From Moniliophthora roreri (lineage: Eukaryota; Basidiomycota; Agaricomycetes; Agaricales; Marasmiaceae), in the NCBI GenBank assembly GCA_001466705.2, contig LATX02000123.1, positions 930,001 through 994,000 on the forward strand: a DNA stretch of 64,000 nt, in the 5' to 3' direction. Within the stretch, counting starts at the first letter, position 1, and each line of letters starts with the position of its first letter. Below the pieces are notes generated by a model. That model was not told the origin of the DNA. It was given only the letters and a program-made list of their open reading frames with translations, and made no database searches. Both the position numbers and the translations under genes were made by a program. Shown here one piece after another: positions 45,362-56,047 of the stretch.

Positions 45362-47575
45362 TCATCAGTGGAGATCGGTGTCGTTAGGTACGTAAACTCG
45401 GTCTTGAAAGAAGAGTAATTCTCCTTCGATTTTCCAGTCCGACAGTGCAGACTTGATTGGCGGCACGCCTTGGTGTAGAAGTTGTTCCAAGGCCGACTTA
45501 TGAAAGTCGTCCGGGCCCAATCGCTTTTCTATGTCCTCCTTCATCCCTAAATCGATTCCTTTAATGAATAGCCATTCTGGCAGGACGATGATGTCTTCGT
45601 TATCAGTATCAATGTCGTCTTGCTCGTTGCTACGTTGCGACAAGGCGTCAGCCTGCATCATTGCCTTGCCAGGGACATGGACCAATCCTAAGTCAAATTC
45701 TGACAGAAAGAGGCTCCATCTCGCCTGTCGTCTGTTCAACTTCTGTGCTGTCCAGAAGTACGTCAAATTCTTGTGATCAGATAGCACTATGACTTTGAAT
45801 TTTCCTCCCATCAAGTAATGACGCCACTCCATGAGCGCTCTATAGATAGCGAGAAGTTCCTGATCATAAATTTTGTAGTTCCGTTCCGCAGGGGCTAAAG
45901 ATTTGGAGAGGTAACCACATGGATGCCATTCTCCATCCGTTCCTTTCTGTTTGAGGACTGCACCCGTGGCCCACTTAGAAGCATCTGCTTCTATAACAAA
46001 GGGTCTACGGACATCCGGCATGACAAGGATAGGTTCGGAGAGGAACTTCGCCTTCAGAAGATCGAAGGCTATCTGGCATTGTGCAGTCCATTCGAACTTC
46101 CGATTTTTCTGTAGGAGATCGTTCAAGGGTCTCATTAAATGTGCATATTTCCCAATAAACTTCCGATAGAAATTCCCGAATCCTAAGAACGCTTGTACTC
46201 CTTTGACTGTCTGAGAAGGTTCCCAATCCGCTATTCCGGCCAATTTGACTGGATCCATCGCAATATACCCAGGGCGAATGACCATTCCCAGGAATACTAC
46301 TTCCGTTACCTCGAACTCGCATTTTTCAGGTTTCAGGAACAAGTCGTGTTTCTGCAGACGGCGCATTAACCTCTCTGTCCAGTCTCTGTGTTCGTCCAGG
46401 TTTTTGGAAAATAAGAGGATGTTGTCCATGTACACCACGCACCATCCTTCGTTGATGAAGTCAGAGAGGATGTCGTTCATAAAAGCCTGAAAAGTTGCCA
46501 GGGAGTTGCTAAGTCCGAAAAACATCACCGTTGGTTCAAAAAGTCCTTTATTTGTCTTGAAGGCAGCTTTCCACTGATCTCCATCTTTTATCCTGACGTT
46601 GTTATATCCGTTTCAAAGATCGAGTTTCGTGAATATCTCCGCTCCCTTCAGTTTGTCGAGGAGTTCCAAAATTAGAGGAAGAGGGTACGTGTTCTTTATC
46701 ATGCCTTTATTGAGTTCTCGGTAGTCCTGCATGGGTCGCAGTGCTCCCTTCTCCTTTTTCGCTACGAAGAAGAAGGGGGACGCCATCGGGGATTTCGATT
46801 TACAAATGTACCCTTTCCTTAAGTTTTCTTCGATGAACTTGTCCTGTTCTTCCTGTTCCGCAGGGCTTAATGGGTATAGCTTGCAGTTTCGGGGCACGAA
46901 GTCTGGTTTGAGATCGATCGCATGATCATATGACCAGGCAGGTGGAAATTGCTCGGCTTTTCCTTTTTCGAAACGATCTCGATATCCCAGTAGATGCTTT
47001 GGAATAAGTTCCTCGATATCCCTTTTCACTGTCTGTTGTTGGTGAGCCATTTCCTGCGATGCTGTGATCTTGGCCCTGATGAGGACCTCGGCTTCAGTAT
47101 CGTCCAAAACTCCTGTGAACCTCTTGATCTGAATTTTCCTTCGGAGTGGGAATTGTATTTCTCCTGTTTCCCAATCGATCATCGGATTATGGTAACGCAA
47201 CCATGGGAGTCCTAGAATCATATCTTCGTTTCCTATGCCCGAGATCATGAAGTTCTCCTTAAAGTCCTTTCCAGCGATCTGAAACTCTAATTCCACCACA
47301 TGCGTTATCCATGCTGTTTTGTTGACTGATCCATCCATGTTGAAAACTTGAATCCTTTCCGGTAACCGAGTCCATTTTTTTCCCAAGGTTCTTGCGAACC
47401 CCGTACTTATGAACTGCCCCCCTGCTCCTGAGTCTATCAGAGCCTTTGTTTTGATGTTTTGGGTTCCCACTTTGTACTGGAGACGAAGGTGCATAGAATT
47501 TCGGTCCATCTTAGCTAGTACAACATGTGAAATGGTTATAGGCGGCGGAGCCATCGTCCTCTTTCGCCTCTTCAA
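45362..47575 (-). pseudogene. pol: Element B pol: protease, reverse transcriptase and RNase H
   Basis: It starts in the -1 frame at the slip site. The protease core IDSGAGGQFIS is intact. RT has FFVAKKEKGALRPMQDYRELN; a TGA at 46613 replaces the Arg/Trp codon in TKLDL-stop-NGYNN. The catalytic box reads CVVYMDNILLFS, so the second Asp of YMDD is Asn. RNase H follows (FVIEADASKWATGAVL; YKIYDQELLAIYRALMEW; VLSDHKNLTYF; QADALSQR). Two adjacent TGA codons at 45362-45367 end this part. Frame is otherwise unbroken for over 730 codons. Confidence 0.92.
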
Positions 47576-47581
47576 AAACCC
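47572..47581 (-). promoter_or_regulatory. -1 ribosomal frameshift site at the end of gag, element B
   Basis: The minus strand reads GAG GGT TTT TGA, identical to element C, with GGGTTTT as the slippery heptamer abutting the gag TGA. Pol opens exactly in the -1 frame. Conservation in two diverged elements supports function. Confidence 0.65.
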
Positions 47582-48951
47582 TCCTGCTCCATCAGGTCGA
47601 TGAGAAGGTCCTTTTCTTCCTTCGTCTGATCGTTCACCAGAGCCCTTATCTTGGCGAACCTTTCTTCCTTCGTAAGTTTCTTTGGCTCTTCTTGCTTTCT
47701 TTCATCCTTTTTTGGTGCGTCTGGGCAATCCTTGATGCGATGTCCTGCTCAGCCGCATCTGAAGCACAAGCCTTTTGCCATATACTCCTTCCGATCTACC
47801 TCGGTGATCTGCTTGATAGATACATCTTCCTTTTTCCTAAAACTCCACTGAGGTTTCTTTCCTTCATGTTCGTCATCCCAAGTTTTCCCATATTCCATTG
47901 CTTGTTTATAGCTTTCATCAAAGATGATAGCCGCATTCATCCATTCCTTGATCATGGTGGGGGCGCCCTCTGGTCTCGTCATAATTTTGAATACCAAGCT
48001 TTTTGGTAACCCTCGTTTGAACGCTACTATTTGTGCCGCATCGTTGTATCCGGTCTGCTTCGTGAGGTAGGTAAACTGATACATATATTCGTCTGCTCTT
48101 TCCTTCATCTTCAAATCCTTGAGTTCCAATTGCGCTTTTAAGGCAGGATCAAGGGGTTCGAATGACGTTCTGAAATCGTCTAAGAACTCCGACCACATCA
48201 CCTTTTCGGCATCGGCGTCGTACACAAGCAGGAGATCCGTTTTCTCATTCTTCCAGAATTCTCCCGGCCCATCTGTCATATAAGAGAGGAGAAAAAGCTT
48301 CTTCAACCTGTCATCCGGGAACACTTTCGGGTTAAGCGCCACATAGATCAATACTTCTCTCAAGAACTTCTTCACATCTTTCTGTGCTCCCGTAAAAGCT
48401 CTCGGAAGTGCGGCTTTCACCTCCTTCACCGCCAAGACTACTTGTACCGGCATCGTGGAACCTATGACTGCTTCTTCGGCCACGAGTTCCTCCTTTCTGG
48501 GCCTGCTCCCTGATGGTTTCTTATCTTCTGCCATTGTTTCTGTCTGTACCTTCGGTGATTGGGGGCTGTTCTTTAGACCTTGCAATAGTCGTTGAAATGG
48601 ATCTAGTTCCTCCAGAGAGTCAGTGGAGATATTCAATATATCTGAGTCTGATGGCTTCAGTGTATTCGGCGAGGGTTCTTCTCCTTGTTTGATCGTTCTT
48701 GATCCAGTCGGAATGAATGATGGGGTCGAGGTTTTCCTTGTTTCCGGGTCTTCTGCTTGTGTTTCTGTCAGTTGCTGACTCGTTAGCGATGGCAAGTGCA
48801 AGGGGGTCAATAGTTCTCTGCGGGACGCTCGGGTTAACGGTGGGATTGCTCGTCCACCAGGATTCGATATGGATTGGGTTAGTTGCCCACACCGGTGCGC
48901 CTCGGCCTCAGCGATATCCTGCTCTAGCTGTTGTTTGCTCCGTTGCGACGT
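47582..48951 (-). pseudogene. gag: Element B gag with CCHC knuckle; start codon altered
   Basis: Homologous to element C gag throughout. The frame is open from 48951 to the zinc knuckle, which reads CFRCG-stop-AGHRIKDC (TGA at about 47746, Arg expected), then on to the gag stop at 47572-47574. Where element C has its ATG (15238), this copy has ACG at 48949-48951, so the start is lost or a near-cognate codon is used. The capsid region includes LSYMTDGPGEFWKNEKTD and LKMKERADEYMYQF. Confidence 0.85.
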
Positions 48952-48998
48952 CTTGTTGCTCCTAGGTGATGCCTAAACCTGGATAGGTCGGCAATCGA

Positions 48999-49012
48999 TC
49001 AGCTTGACCTTG
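48999..49012 (-). promoter_or_regulatory. Primer binding site of element B, self-priming type
   Basis: Two nt after the 5' LTR the minus strand has AGGTCAAGCTGA (49010-48999), identical to element C and exactly complementary to TCAGCTTGACCT in the LTR hairpin arm. A tRNA-type TGG start is absent. Confidence 0.7.
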
Positions 49013-49433
49013 TGTTACGTTACTTGCGCAGCAACGTCGACGTAACCACTTCAGCGAAGTATACTCTTCGTTAAGTAGTAGTCACAAGTTCAAGTTTAAG
49101 TTCGTTCAGTGGTTACTGAAGTTCAGAGGTCCTTGATATCGGCATTGACACAAGTTTTAGATTAACCAGGTCAAGCTGAAGACTTAGAGTCTTAGCTTGA
49201 GTGTTTAAATACGTTACAATCGAGCTAAACTAACTATGTATGAATAGTGAGAAGTTCGATGAGTGTCTGATATCTCCCAAAGCTATCGGGATATGAGTAA
49301 TGTCTGTTGGCATCGGCATATAATACTACACAGTCGTGAGATGAGAAAAGGAAGTGGAGATGGGGAAGGTGAACAAAAGGAAGAAAGGAAGTTTACACAG
49401 CGAAAGAAAGAGAAAAGGAAGGAAAACGTAACA
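49013..49433 (-). repeat. 5' LTR of element B
   Basis: 421-bp direct repeat of 42903-43323, followed by target duplication TGGCT. It carries TATTTAAA (49211-49204, minus strand) and the hairpin. Confidence 0.95.
49171..49211 (-). promoter_or_regulatory. Element B LTR promoter block with hairpin
   Basis: The minus strand reads TATTTAAA, 3 nt, then TCAAGCT-AAGACT-CTA-AGTCTT-C-AGCTTGA. Spacing from TATA to the right arm is about 32-35 nt. Same layout as in element C and the solo LTRs. Confidence 0.6.
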
Positions 49434-50006
49434 TGGCTGGTAGACATACTGGATAGAGTGTTAACTCATAAAGAGCTTATAAGGCTTGTGGGCTAAAGCT
49501 CTTGGAAAACATAAGACATTAGTAGATCAATGATGTGTAAAGTGAGCACAGAGAAATTGGCTGAACTAAAACAATACAAGGAAAAGTATAAACATTATAA
49601 ACATGTAATCAAGAACTATGTCTTTGAACCAGGAGCCTTAGTCCAGGTTTGAAACACTACCATTGAGAAAAGTCTTGATTGGAAGATGAAACCCAGGTAC
49701 TGTGGACCTTATGTGGTAGTCAGATGAACAAAGGGAGGCTCTTACATTGTGGCTGAAATGGATGGTACAGTGTTAAAGGAGAAAGTAGCCACATTCTGAG
49801 TGGTGCCACATAAGTTGTGGTATGGTCCTGTTATCTTGCCTGTGGACTTGCAAAAGGTCTTAAATGCAGATAATAACCAACTAGATGAGTTGGAAGCAAC
49901 CATGAATAATGACATTGCAGATGATAATACATATTCAGATTCTGATTATGTGTTCTATGGAATGGATAGTAGGAATGAAGATAAGGAGTCAGATGTCAAG
50001 GAATGA
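49434..50006 (+). pseudogene. pol: Gypsy A2 pol, integrase C-terminal region
   Basis: It continues the integrase frame after element B (LVDILDRVLTHKELIRLVG). It then reads, with stops, VFEPGALVQV, KMKPRYCGPYVVV and GGSYIVAEMDGTVL, the GPF/Y-type C-terminal domain of Gypsy integrases. The last 68 codons (49800-50006) are an acidic tail ending KESDVKE. Homology to the minus-strand gene copy starts right after the stop. Confidence 0.75.
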
Positions 50007-51447
50007 AGAATTTTAAACCTTTCTTGCCTCCTTTCCTACCCTTGTATCATGTGATGCCTCTGTGTTGGATGTCACCTTGGAAAAAGTTGGCTGCAGTATA
50101 GGTTCAAAAAGAGTCAGAGGGTTCCACAGCAGGATGGTTGTTGGCTTTGGCTTTGCTCTTGCTCTTTTTTGTGATGGTCCTCAACCTAGGGCCATAAGCC
50201 TCCTAAAGAGAAAAATACAAATGAGTGTGAGTTAAATAGACAAGAGAAGAAGAATATATGGGACATTTGAAATAATCTGTCACTATAGCATCAAGTCCCA
50301 TGGAGGAAGGGATCATGCCCTCTGATGATCTCATTGAGAGCAAATAAGCTCCTCCTGAGACCAATATAGTGTTGTGAGAAAAAGAAATGTGAGTCTTGAG
50401 CTTCTTTCACAAAGGTGTTGAGAGTGGTGTTGGTGTTTGTAAGGGAGAAGGTTGCACAGGAGCGGCACTAGGTGATGGTGGGCCTGCTGAAGGTGTCTAC
50501 AGAAGCATAAAATCAGCCACTATGAACTCTTGTTTGATCCATACTAGATCAGCCAAGTCATCAATACTATAACTCTGAAAAGGATGAGAATTGAAGTCAG
50601 AAACAGACATAGGAGGAAGATGTAGTAACTTACCAAATGATTGTTGAATGAGTAATGTTCAGTCTCTTCATTGGATTTGTGTGCAGAAGACCACAACTCT
50701 GACTGATCAGTGTTAATGTCTGCCTTGTAGATTAGATTATATGTCTCTTCATCCAACATGTAGTCAGACAAAGGGATGCCAGTAAGCAATGCAGGAGCAG
50801 GAGAATTGGATTTTGGCCATGTTGAAAAAGAAGAACAGGAATCAACTTACATAGAGATTAGCATAGGTGATGGCATGCCTGAACTACTGCCAATGTTGAG
50901 GGTGCATGTATTTTTGTTTGCTGTCTCAGATAACCAACTGTTCAATTGAAGATTGGAAGAGCTGTAGCCAATCAAGGATGAATGTGGGACCATAAGGTTG
51001 GAAAGCCAAACAATGAAGAAGCAAGAGAGCTAGATCATTGGGTTCTGTGTGGCAAAGAATGTTATTGAAGTTGTATCATGCATTGGTATGGAGAGCAATG
51101 AATAATGGCCAGAGTGCTTTGGCTTTGGTAATAAGAACAGCTGCAGCCCAAATGTGAAGAAGGTGATGGCAAGATGGTGGATCCTGAAAAGTTGGCTAGG
51201 GACCCAACTCATCCACATTGAAAAATTCTTGGGTTACAAACTCTAAGTCAAAAGGGGAAGAAAAATCCTCTGTAGAGATCTCAGCAGAAGAAGTTGACAT
51301 CTCCATGAAGAATTCAAATGTGTTCATGTTATGTGTAGAACACACAACATGATCCTGGTCAACATCAGTCAACCTGGAAGACACTGCTTCAGCAGTGTGG
51401 TGAGAACAAGTAGAAGAGGATTAAGAGGAGCTGCCATGGGAAGACAT
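50007..51447 (-). pseudogene. Hypothetical gene remnant alpha', second copy with clear intron
   Basis: The likely start is the ATG at 51447 (Met-Ser-Ser-His-Gly). Matching blocks: SSRLTDVDQDHVVCSTHNMN (51384-51325), ITKAKALWPLFIALHTNA, SDYMLDEETYN, then a textbook intron 50575-50633 (GTAAGT ... TTTTCAG), then a Lys-rich block. The lower end is cut at 50007, directly beside the A2 pol stop, so the Cys cluster present in the first copy is missing. Several stops. The gene's role is unknown. Confidence 0.5.
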
Positions 51448-52119
51448 AGAGACAGTGTTGAATCTTAGTGAAAATTCAATAAAGTCCTAAGCACAGAGAA
51501 TGCTACTTTTATACCAGGAAATGTTAGACCTCTTGAATCACATGCAAGGATACCAGGGACCTAAAAGCTGTAGTACACAGAGTGGGCTTTCAATGGGCTG
51601 CACACAGGAAGTTCAGCCCTGCACTCCACATTGAATGAGATCCACAACTTGTGTAACATCATATGATGGAGAGGTGAAGGAAGCTTACTGAAAAAGGAAA
51701 AGAACCTGGCCTTGAGTCACAATAAGAAGACCACTGAACAAAGGATTAAGAGTGTTCAAGTATACTTTACCATTTCAGGAGGAAGGCACAATGTTTTACT
51801 ATATGCTGGTGGTTACTATGGCATCTAAAGAAGCATTAGCATAGTTACAAGCACAATTATCTATGCTTCTTGCCATTATAGAGTTTGATGGAACAAATGC
51901 TAGACCAAGGAATGATATCATAGGCAGATTTAACAAAATACAGGTCAGTATTGAACTTCTAAAAATGTAATTTATGTGCCCAGGGTCCTACATGTGCAGA
52001 ATGGAAACACTGGTCCTAATCATATTGAAGAGAGTGTATGAAGAATGTAGACAAGTCCACCATTGTATAATCTACCTGGGATACTGACTGAGATGGTCAG
52101 TAGTTCAGTTTGGGGGAGA
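51448..52119 (+). other. 3' internal end of element A2 with polypurine tract
   Basis: Collinear with 24702-25393. It ends CAGTTTGGGGGAGA before the LTR start TGATGTGCC. It supports reading 52120 as a 3' LTR of A2. The small minus-strand ORF of the other copy is decayed here. Confidence 0.55.
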
Positions 52120-52770
52120 TGATGTGCCTAATTTTGGCCTAGACACAAAATCATGCACTTTTCATGTCAAAAACTAGAAAAAGAGTCCAGAGTACATGTG
52201 ATATTCACGTGACTTGAAAACTCAAGAGCTCTAATATGTCATTTAAGCTTAAGCATCAAGACTAATAAGTCTAATAATTGACACTGTAACACAATTTAGA
52301 TGTAGTTAGTAGACTATACTAGCCCTCTACATTACAGTGAAGTATTGCTGTAAGAGTCCCAGAAACTACTAATTCTGAATATAAAGGAATAAATATCAGT
52401 GGGATCCAGTCTAAGTGCACTAGATTGTTCATTTCACAATTACATTGCATGATAATGCATCAATAGACCTTAACATTTCATTACTACTATTGGAACTGGT
52501 ACACAGTTGGAACTTGTTCCTATGCAGAGCTTTGAAGACACTCTCAGGTGAATATAACGGACTACTCAGGTGTATGTAGGACCATTGATGGGCAATATAT
52601 GTGCAGGAAATCAATAATAACCTACAAGATTGTGCATGGGACAGAAGTAGATTGAATACAACAGATATCTAGACCAATGATATCCACCAATCTGATGGTA
52701 GAAAGCAGCTATGTAGAAGTAAACCAGAGGAAAAGGAAACATAAAGCCAGTTCAGAACCCATACCTTGTG
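52120..52770 (+). repeat. LTR-A, first half of the 3' LTR of A2
   Basis: It is collinear with 26768-27430 (TGATGTGCCTAATTTTGG ... GCCAGTTCAGAACC) and stops exactly where the other copies continue with TGGCTACACAG. The missing half is found reversed at 55279-56047, so this is an inversion breakpoint. Confidence 0.7.
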
Positions 52771-55278
52771 ACCTTGCTTTGAAATTATCAACTTGCCATT
52801 TCCAATTAGCATTTGGTAGCCTGCATTGTCAAGTTTGCCAAGTGGGACTAGTGTGTTCATCATTTTGGGAATGTGTAGAGTGTCCCTACAAGTGATATCT
52901 CCTATGGTCATTTTTTCCACTGTGTTTGCTGTTACATTATTTCCATTTACTGTATTGTCTATTTTGGGATTTTATGTTTTTCCCATATTTTTGTGTGATC
53001 CAGTGTCATATGAGATAATGTTCCTGAGTCAAAAATGATTGCATCATGTCTTGTCAGTAACAGTGCTTAGTATCCACATAATAGATCTAGATTGTCTTCC
53101 CATGTTAGTTTTTGATCTCTACCAATACTCTTCTTCTCCTATGGGCAGGTAGTTGTGTATAATTGCTTTTGGTGAGGGTTGAGATTGCACTTCTGGTGTT
53201 GTTGATGTCTGTTTTCCAATAATCATTGTATATTCAGATCAGGTATCTTTTTCAAAATTTGCATGTCTGAGTGTTTCAATAAGCACTCTGTTCCAGAAGA
53301 CTTGGTGTTCCCCATCATCAGCAGCCACTTCTCTTGAAGAAGTTGGTGTTGGTAATAGGTCTGTATTTCTCAATGGTCTCTGAGGTGCACCCCAAGGCTC
53401 ATTCAGATCAATAAGGTCCCATGCCCTAGTGATGTTAGTTGGGTTATGCTATGTGTTATAATGCTCCCTTTCATGTTTCCATGTGTCTGTTTTGGCTTCT
53501 GATGCTTTCCACTCTTTTGATTCCTCTGCATCTTTCCACCAATCTGGTCCCCATAGTGTAATGGAATCAATGACTTACCTAGCTGTGATATCTCCTTCTA
53601 ATCTCTATCAGCAGTTGATATCTAACCCTGTGAATCTGTATCCACTCATGCTATAGCATGTTTGGCATACATAGTAGTCAATGAATTCATTAGGTTCTTC
53701 TGAGTGTATGCATTGTATGATTCCAACAGGGGTTCTGTTGAGTGTTTTGGGAGTATGGCATGTGGGTGCTTTGCAGGAATTGGGTACACCTTCATAGTAC
53801 CCTTCTTCTTCTTTAACAATAATTGGTGGTTCCCATGTCTCTTCTTCTGGAATGATAGTGGTATTGATGAAGAGGCAGTAACTCTATCTTCTATAAAGAA
53901 CTGCTAAACACTGTCTTCACTCTAAAATGCACCCAAAAAGAGGCTCTGCAACTAGGAGCTGCTACTAAACCCACACACACAACACACACCAAAACCCACA
54001 ATAGAGGCTTCTAAGAGTGATAAAGCACTGTACAGGTCTACTAGAAGACCAAGTCTATCTCAAGTGTGATTCAGGTGAAAAGGGGATGGAACTCTTTTGT
54101 ATTTCAACTGACCAGCTTGGGTTGGTATAAGGTTTTAGAGCCTAAAGACTCTAGTTAGGACAACTTAAGTGTTGCACTCAAGAGTCACAAGGTATAGGTT
54201 TTTGATTAGTGGTTTTATTGGTTGGTTATAAAAAAATGTGTATAGTGAGGCAAGATATATATGAATCTTGGCTTGACTAGAAGCAACTGACTGGCAAGTG
54301 CATGGAGACTTGGTCTAAGAGGCTGCATGGAGGTCTAAATTGACACTGTGTGGGGCTATAATGTGCAAGTACCANTGGGATTTTATGTTTTTCCCATATT
54401 TTTGTGTGATCCAGTGTCATATGAGATAATGTTCCTGAGTCAAAAATGATTGCATCATGTCTTGTCAGTAACAGTGCTTAGTATCCACATAATAGATCTA
54501 GATTGTCTTCCCATGTTAGTTTTTGATCTCTACCAATACTCTTCTTCTCCTATGGGCAGGTAGTTGTGTATAATTGCTTTTGGTGAGGGTTGAGATTGCA
54601 CTTCTGGTGTTGTTGATGTCTGTTTTCCAATAATCATTGTATATTCAGATCAGGTATCTTTTTCAAAATTTGCATGTCTGAGTGTTTCAATAAGCACTCT
54701 GTTCCAGAAGACTTGGTGTTCCCCATCATCAGCAGCCACTTCTCTTGAAGAAGTTGGTGTTGGTAATAGGTCTGTATTTCTCAATGGTCTCTGAGGTGCA
54801 CCCCAAGGCTCATTCAGATCAATAAGGTCCCATGCCCTAGTGATGTTAGTTGGGTTATGCTATGTGTTATAATGCTCCCTTTCATGTTTCCATGTGTCTG
54901 TTTTGGCTTCTGATGCTTTCCACTCTTTTGATTCCTCTGCATCTTTCCACCAATCTGGTCCCCATAGTGTAATGGAATCAATGACTTACCTAGCTGTGAT
55001 ATCTCCTTCTAATCTCTATCAGCAGTTGATATCTAACCCTGTGAATCTGTATCCACTCATGCTATAGCATGTTTGGCATACATAGTAGTCAATGAATTCA
55101 TTAGGTTCTTCTGAGTGTATGCATTGTATGATTCCAACAGGGGTTCTGTTGAGTGTTTTGGGAGTATGGCATGTGGGTGCTTTGCAGGAATTGGGTACAC
55201 CTTCATAGTACCCTTCTTCTTCTTTAACAATAATTGGTGGTTCCCATGTCTCTTCTTCTGGAATGATAGTGGTATTGA
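52771..55278 (-). pseudogene. Copia N-terminal half in an inverted segment, with accessory-like Cys domain
   Basis: On the minus strand, from 55278 down: a diverged relative of the B/C accessory ORF (KAPTCHTPKT, RTPVG, FIDYYVCQTCY), a Trp-rich stretch (WGPDWWKDAEESKEWK), a linker, the Copia-type protease motif DAIIFDSGTLSHM at about 53005-53045, and the GAG-pre-integrase start (LHIPKMMNTLVPLGKLDN ... GNGKLIISKQGHKV) ending at the breakpoint. The matching C-terminal half is on the plus strand from 56048. Many stops. Positions 52965-54374 are repeated by an assembly overlap. Confidence 0.6.
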
Positions 55279-55785
55279 TGAAGAGGCAGTAACTCTATCT
55301 TCTATAAAGAACTGCTAAACACTGTCTTCACTCTAAAATGCACCCAAAAAGAGGCTCTGCAACTAGGAGCTGCTACTAAACCCACACACACAACACACAC
55401 CAAAACCCACAATAGAGGCTTCTAAGAGTGATAAAGCACTGTACAGGTCTACTAGAAGACCAAGTCTATCTCAAGTGTGATTCAGGTGAAAAGGGGATGG
55501 AACTCTTTTGTATTTCAACTGACCAGCTTGGGTTGGTATAAGGTTTTAGAGCCTAAAGACTCTAGTTAGGACAACTTAAGTGTTGCACTCAAGAGTCACA
55601 AGGTATAGGTTTTTGATTAGTGGTTTTATTGGTTGGTTATAAAAAAATGTGTATAGTGAGGCAAGATATATATGAATCTTGGCTTGACTAGAAGCAACTG
55701 ACTGGCAAGTGCATGGAGACTTGGTCTAAGAGGCTGCATGGAGGTCTAAATTGACACTGTGTGGGGCTATAATGTGCAAGTACCA
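54376..55785. repeat. Assembly overlap: repeats 52965-54374 after the N at 54375
   Basis: A 1410-bp exact copy (offset 1411). It doubles the Copia N-terminal half and about 500 bp of the reversed LTR-A half. Both inversion breakpoints lie outside the doubled part. Confidence 0.9.
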
Positions 55786-56047
55786 GTTATTGCTTGAGCC
55801 TGCATCTACAAGTACAGCTCTTCATATACAGAATGATAATTGGAAATAACAAAATAAAATAAATGAGTGTGATCTAGTTTTTAGGGTATAGATTGTATGT
55901 GTTTGTGCCTAAAAGTCTGACTCCACATAGCAATTAACTATATTGGGTATATTTGGTGACCAAATGGTCAATTTATTGTGTTTTGGACCCTGCACAGAGC
56001 ATCACTGGCTCAAACAATCCTTCCATGTAACTACTTCTGTGTAGCCA
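55279..56047 (-). repeat. LTR-A, second half, inverted
   Basis: In reverse complement this reads TGGCTACACAG ... CTCTTCA, matching 27431-28935 without the MITE. ATTGA is present on both sides (55274-55278, 56048-56052) and could be taken for a target duplication. However, the segment lacks the first 650 bp of the LTR, which sit at 52120-52770, so inversion explains it better. Confidence 0.7.

Larger units (their letters stand above)
42903..49433 (-). mobile_element. Complete Ty3/Gypsy chromovirus B, minus strand, 6531 bp, target duplication TGGCT
   Basis: 421-bp LTRs lie at 42903-43323 and 49013-49433 with TGTTACG...CGTAACA ends. TGGCT flanks it at 42898-42902 and 49434-49438. Removing it and one TGGCT restores the A2 integrase frame across the site. 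The LTRs differ at only a handful of positions, so this is one of the younger insertions here. Its base composition is less decayed (many CpGs) than A1 and A2. Pol is one frame with only five premature stops, but YMDD is YMDN, so it cannot move on its own. Confidence 0.97.
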
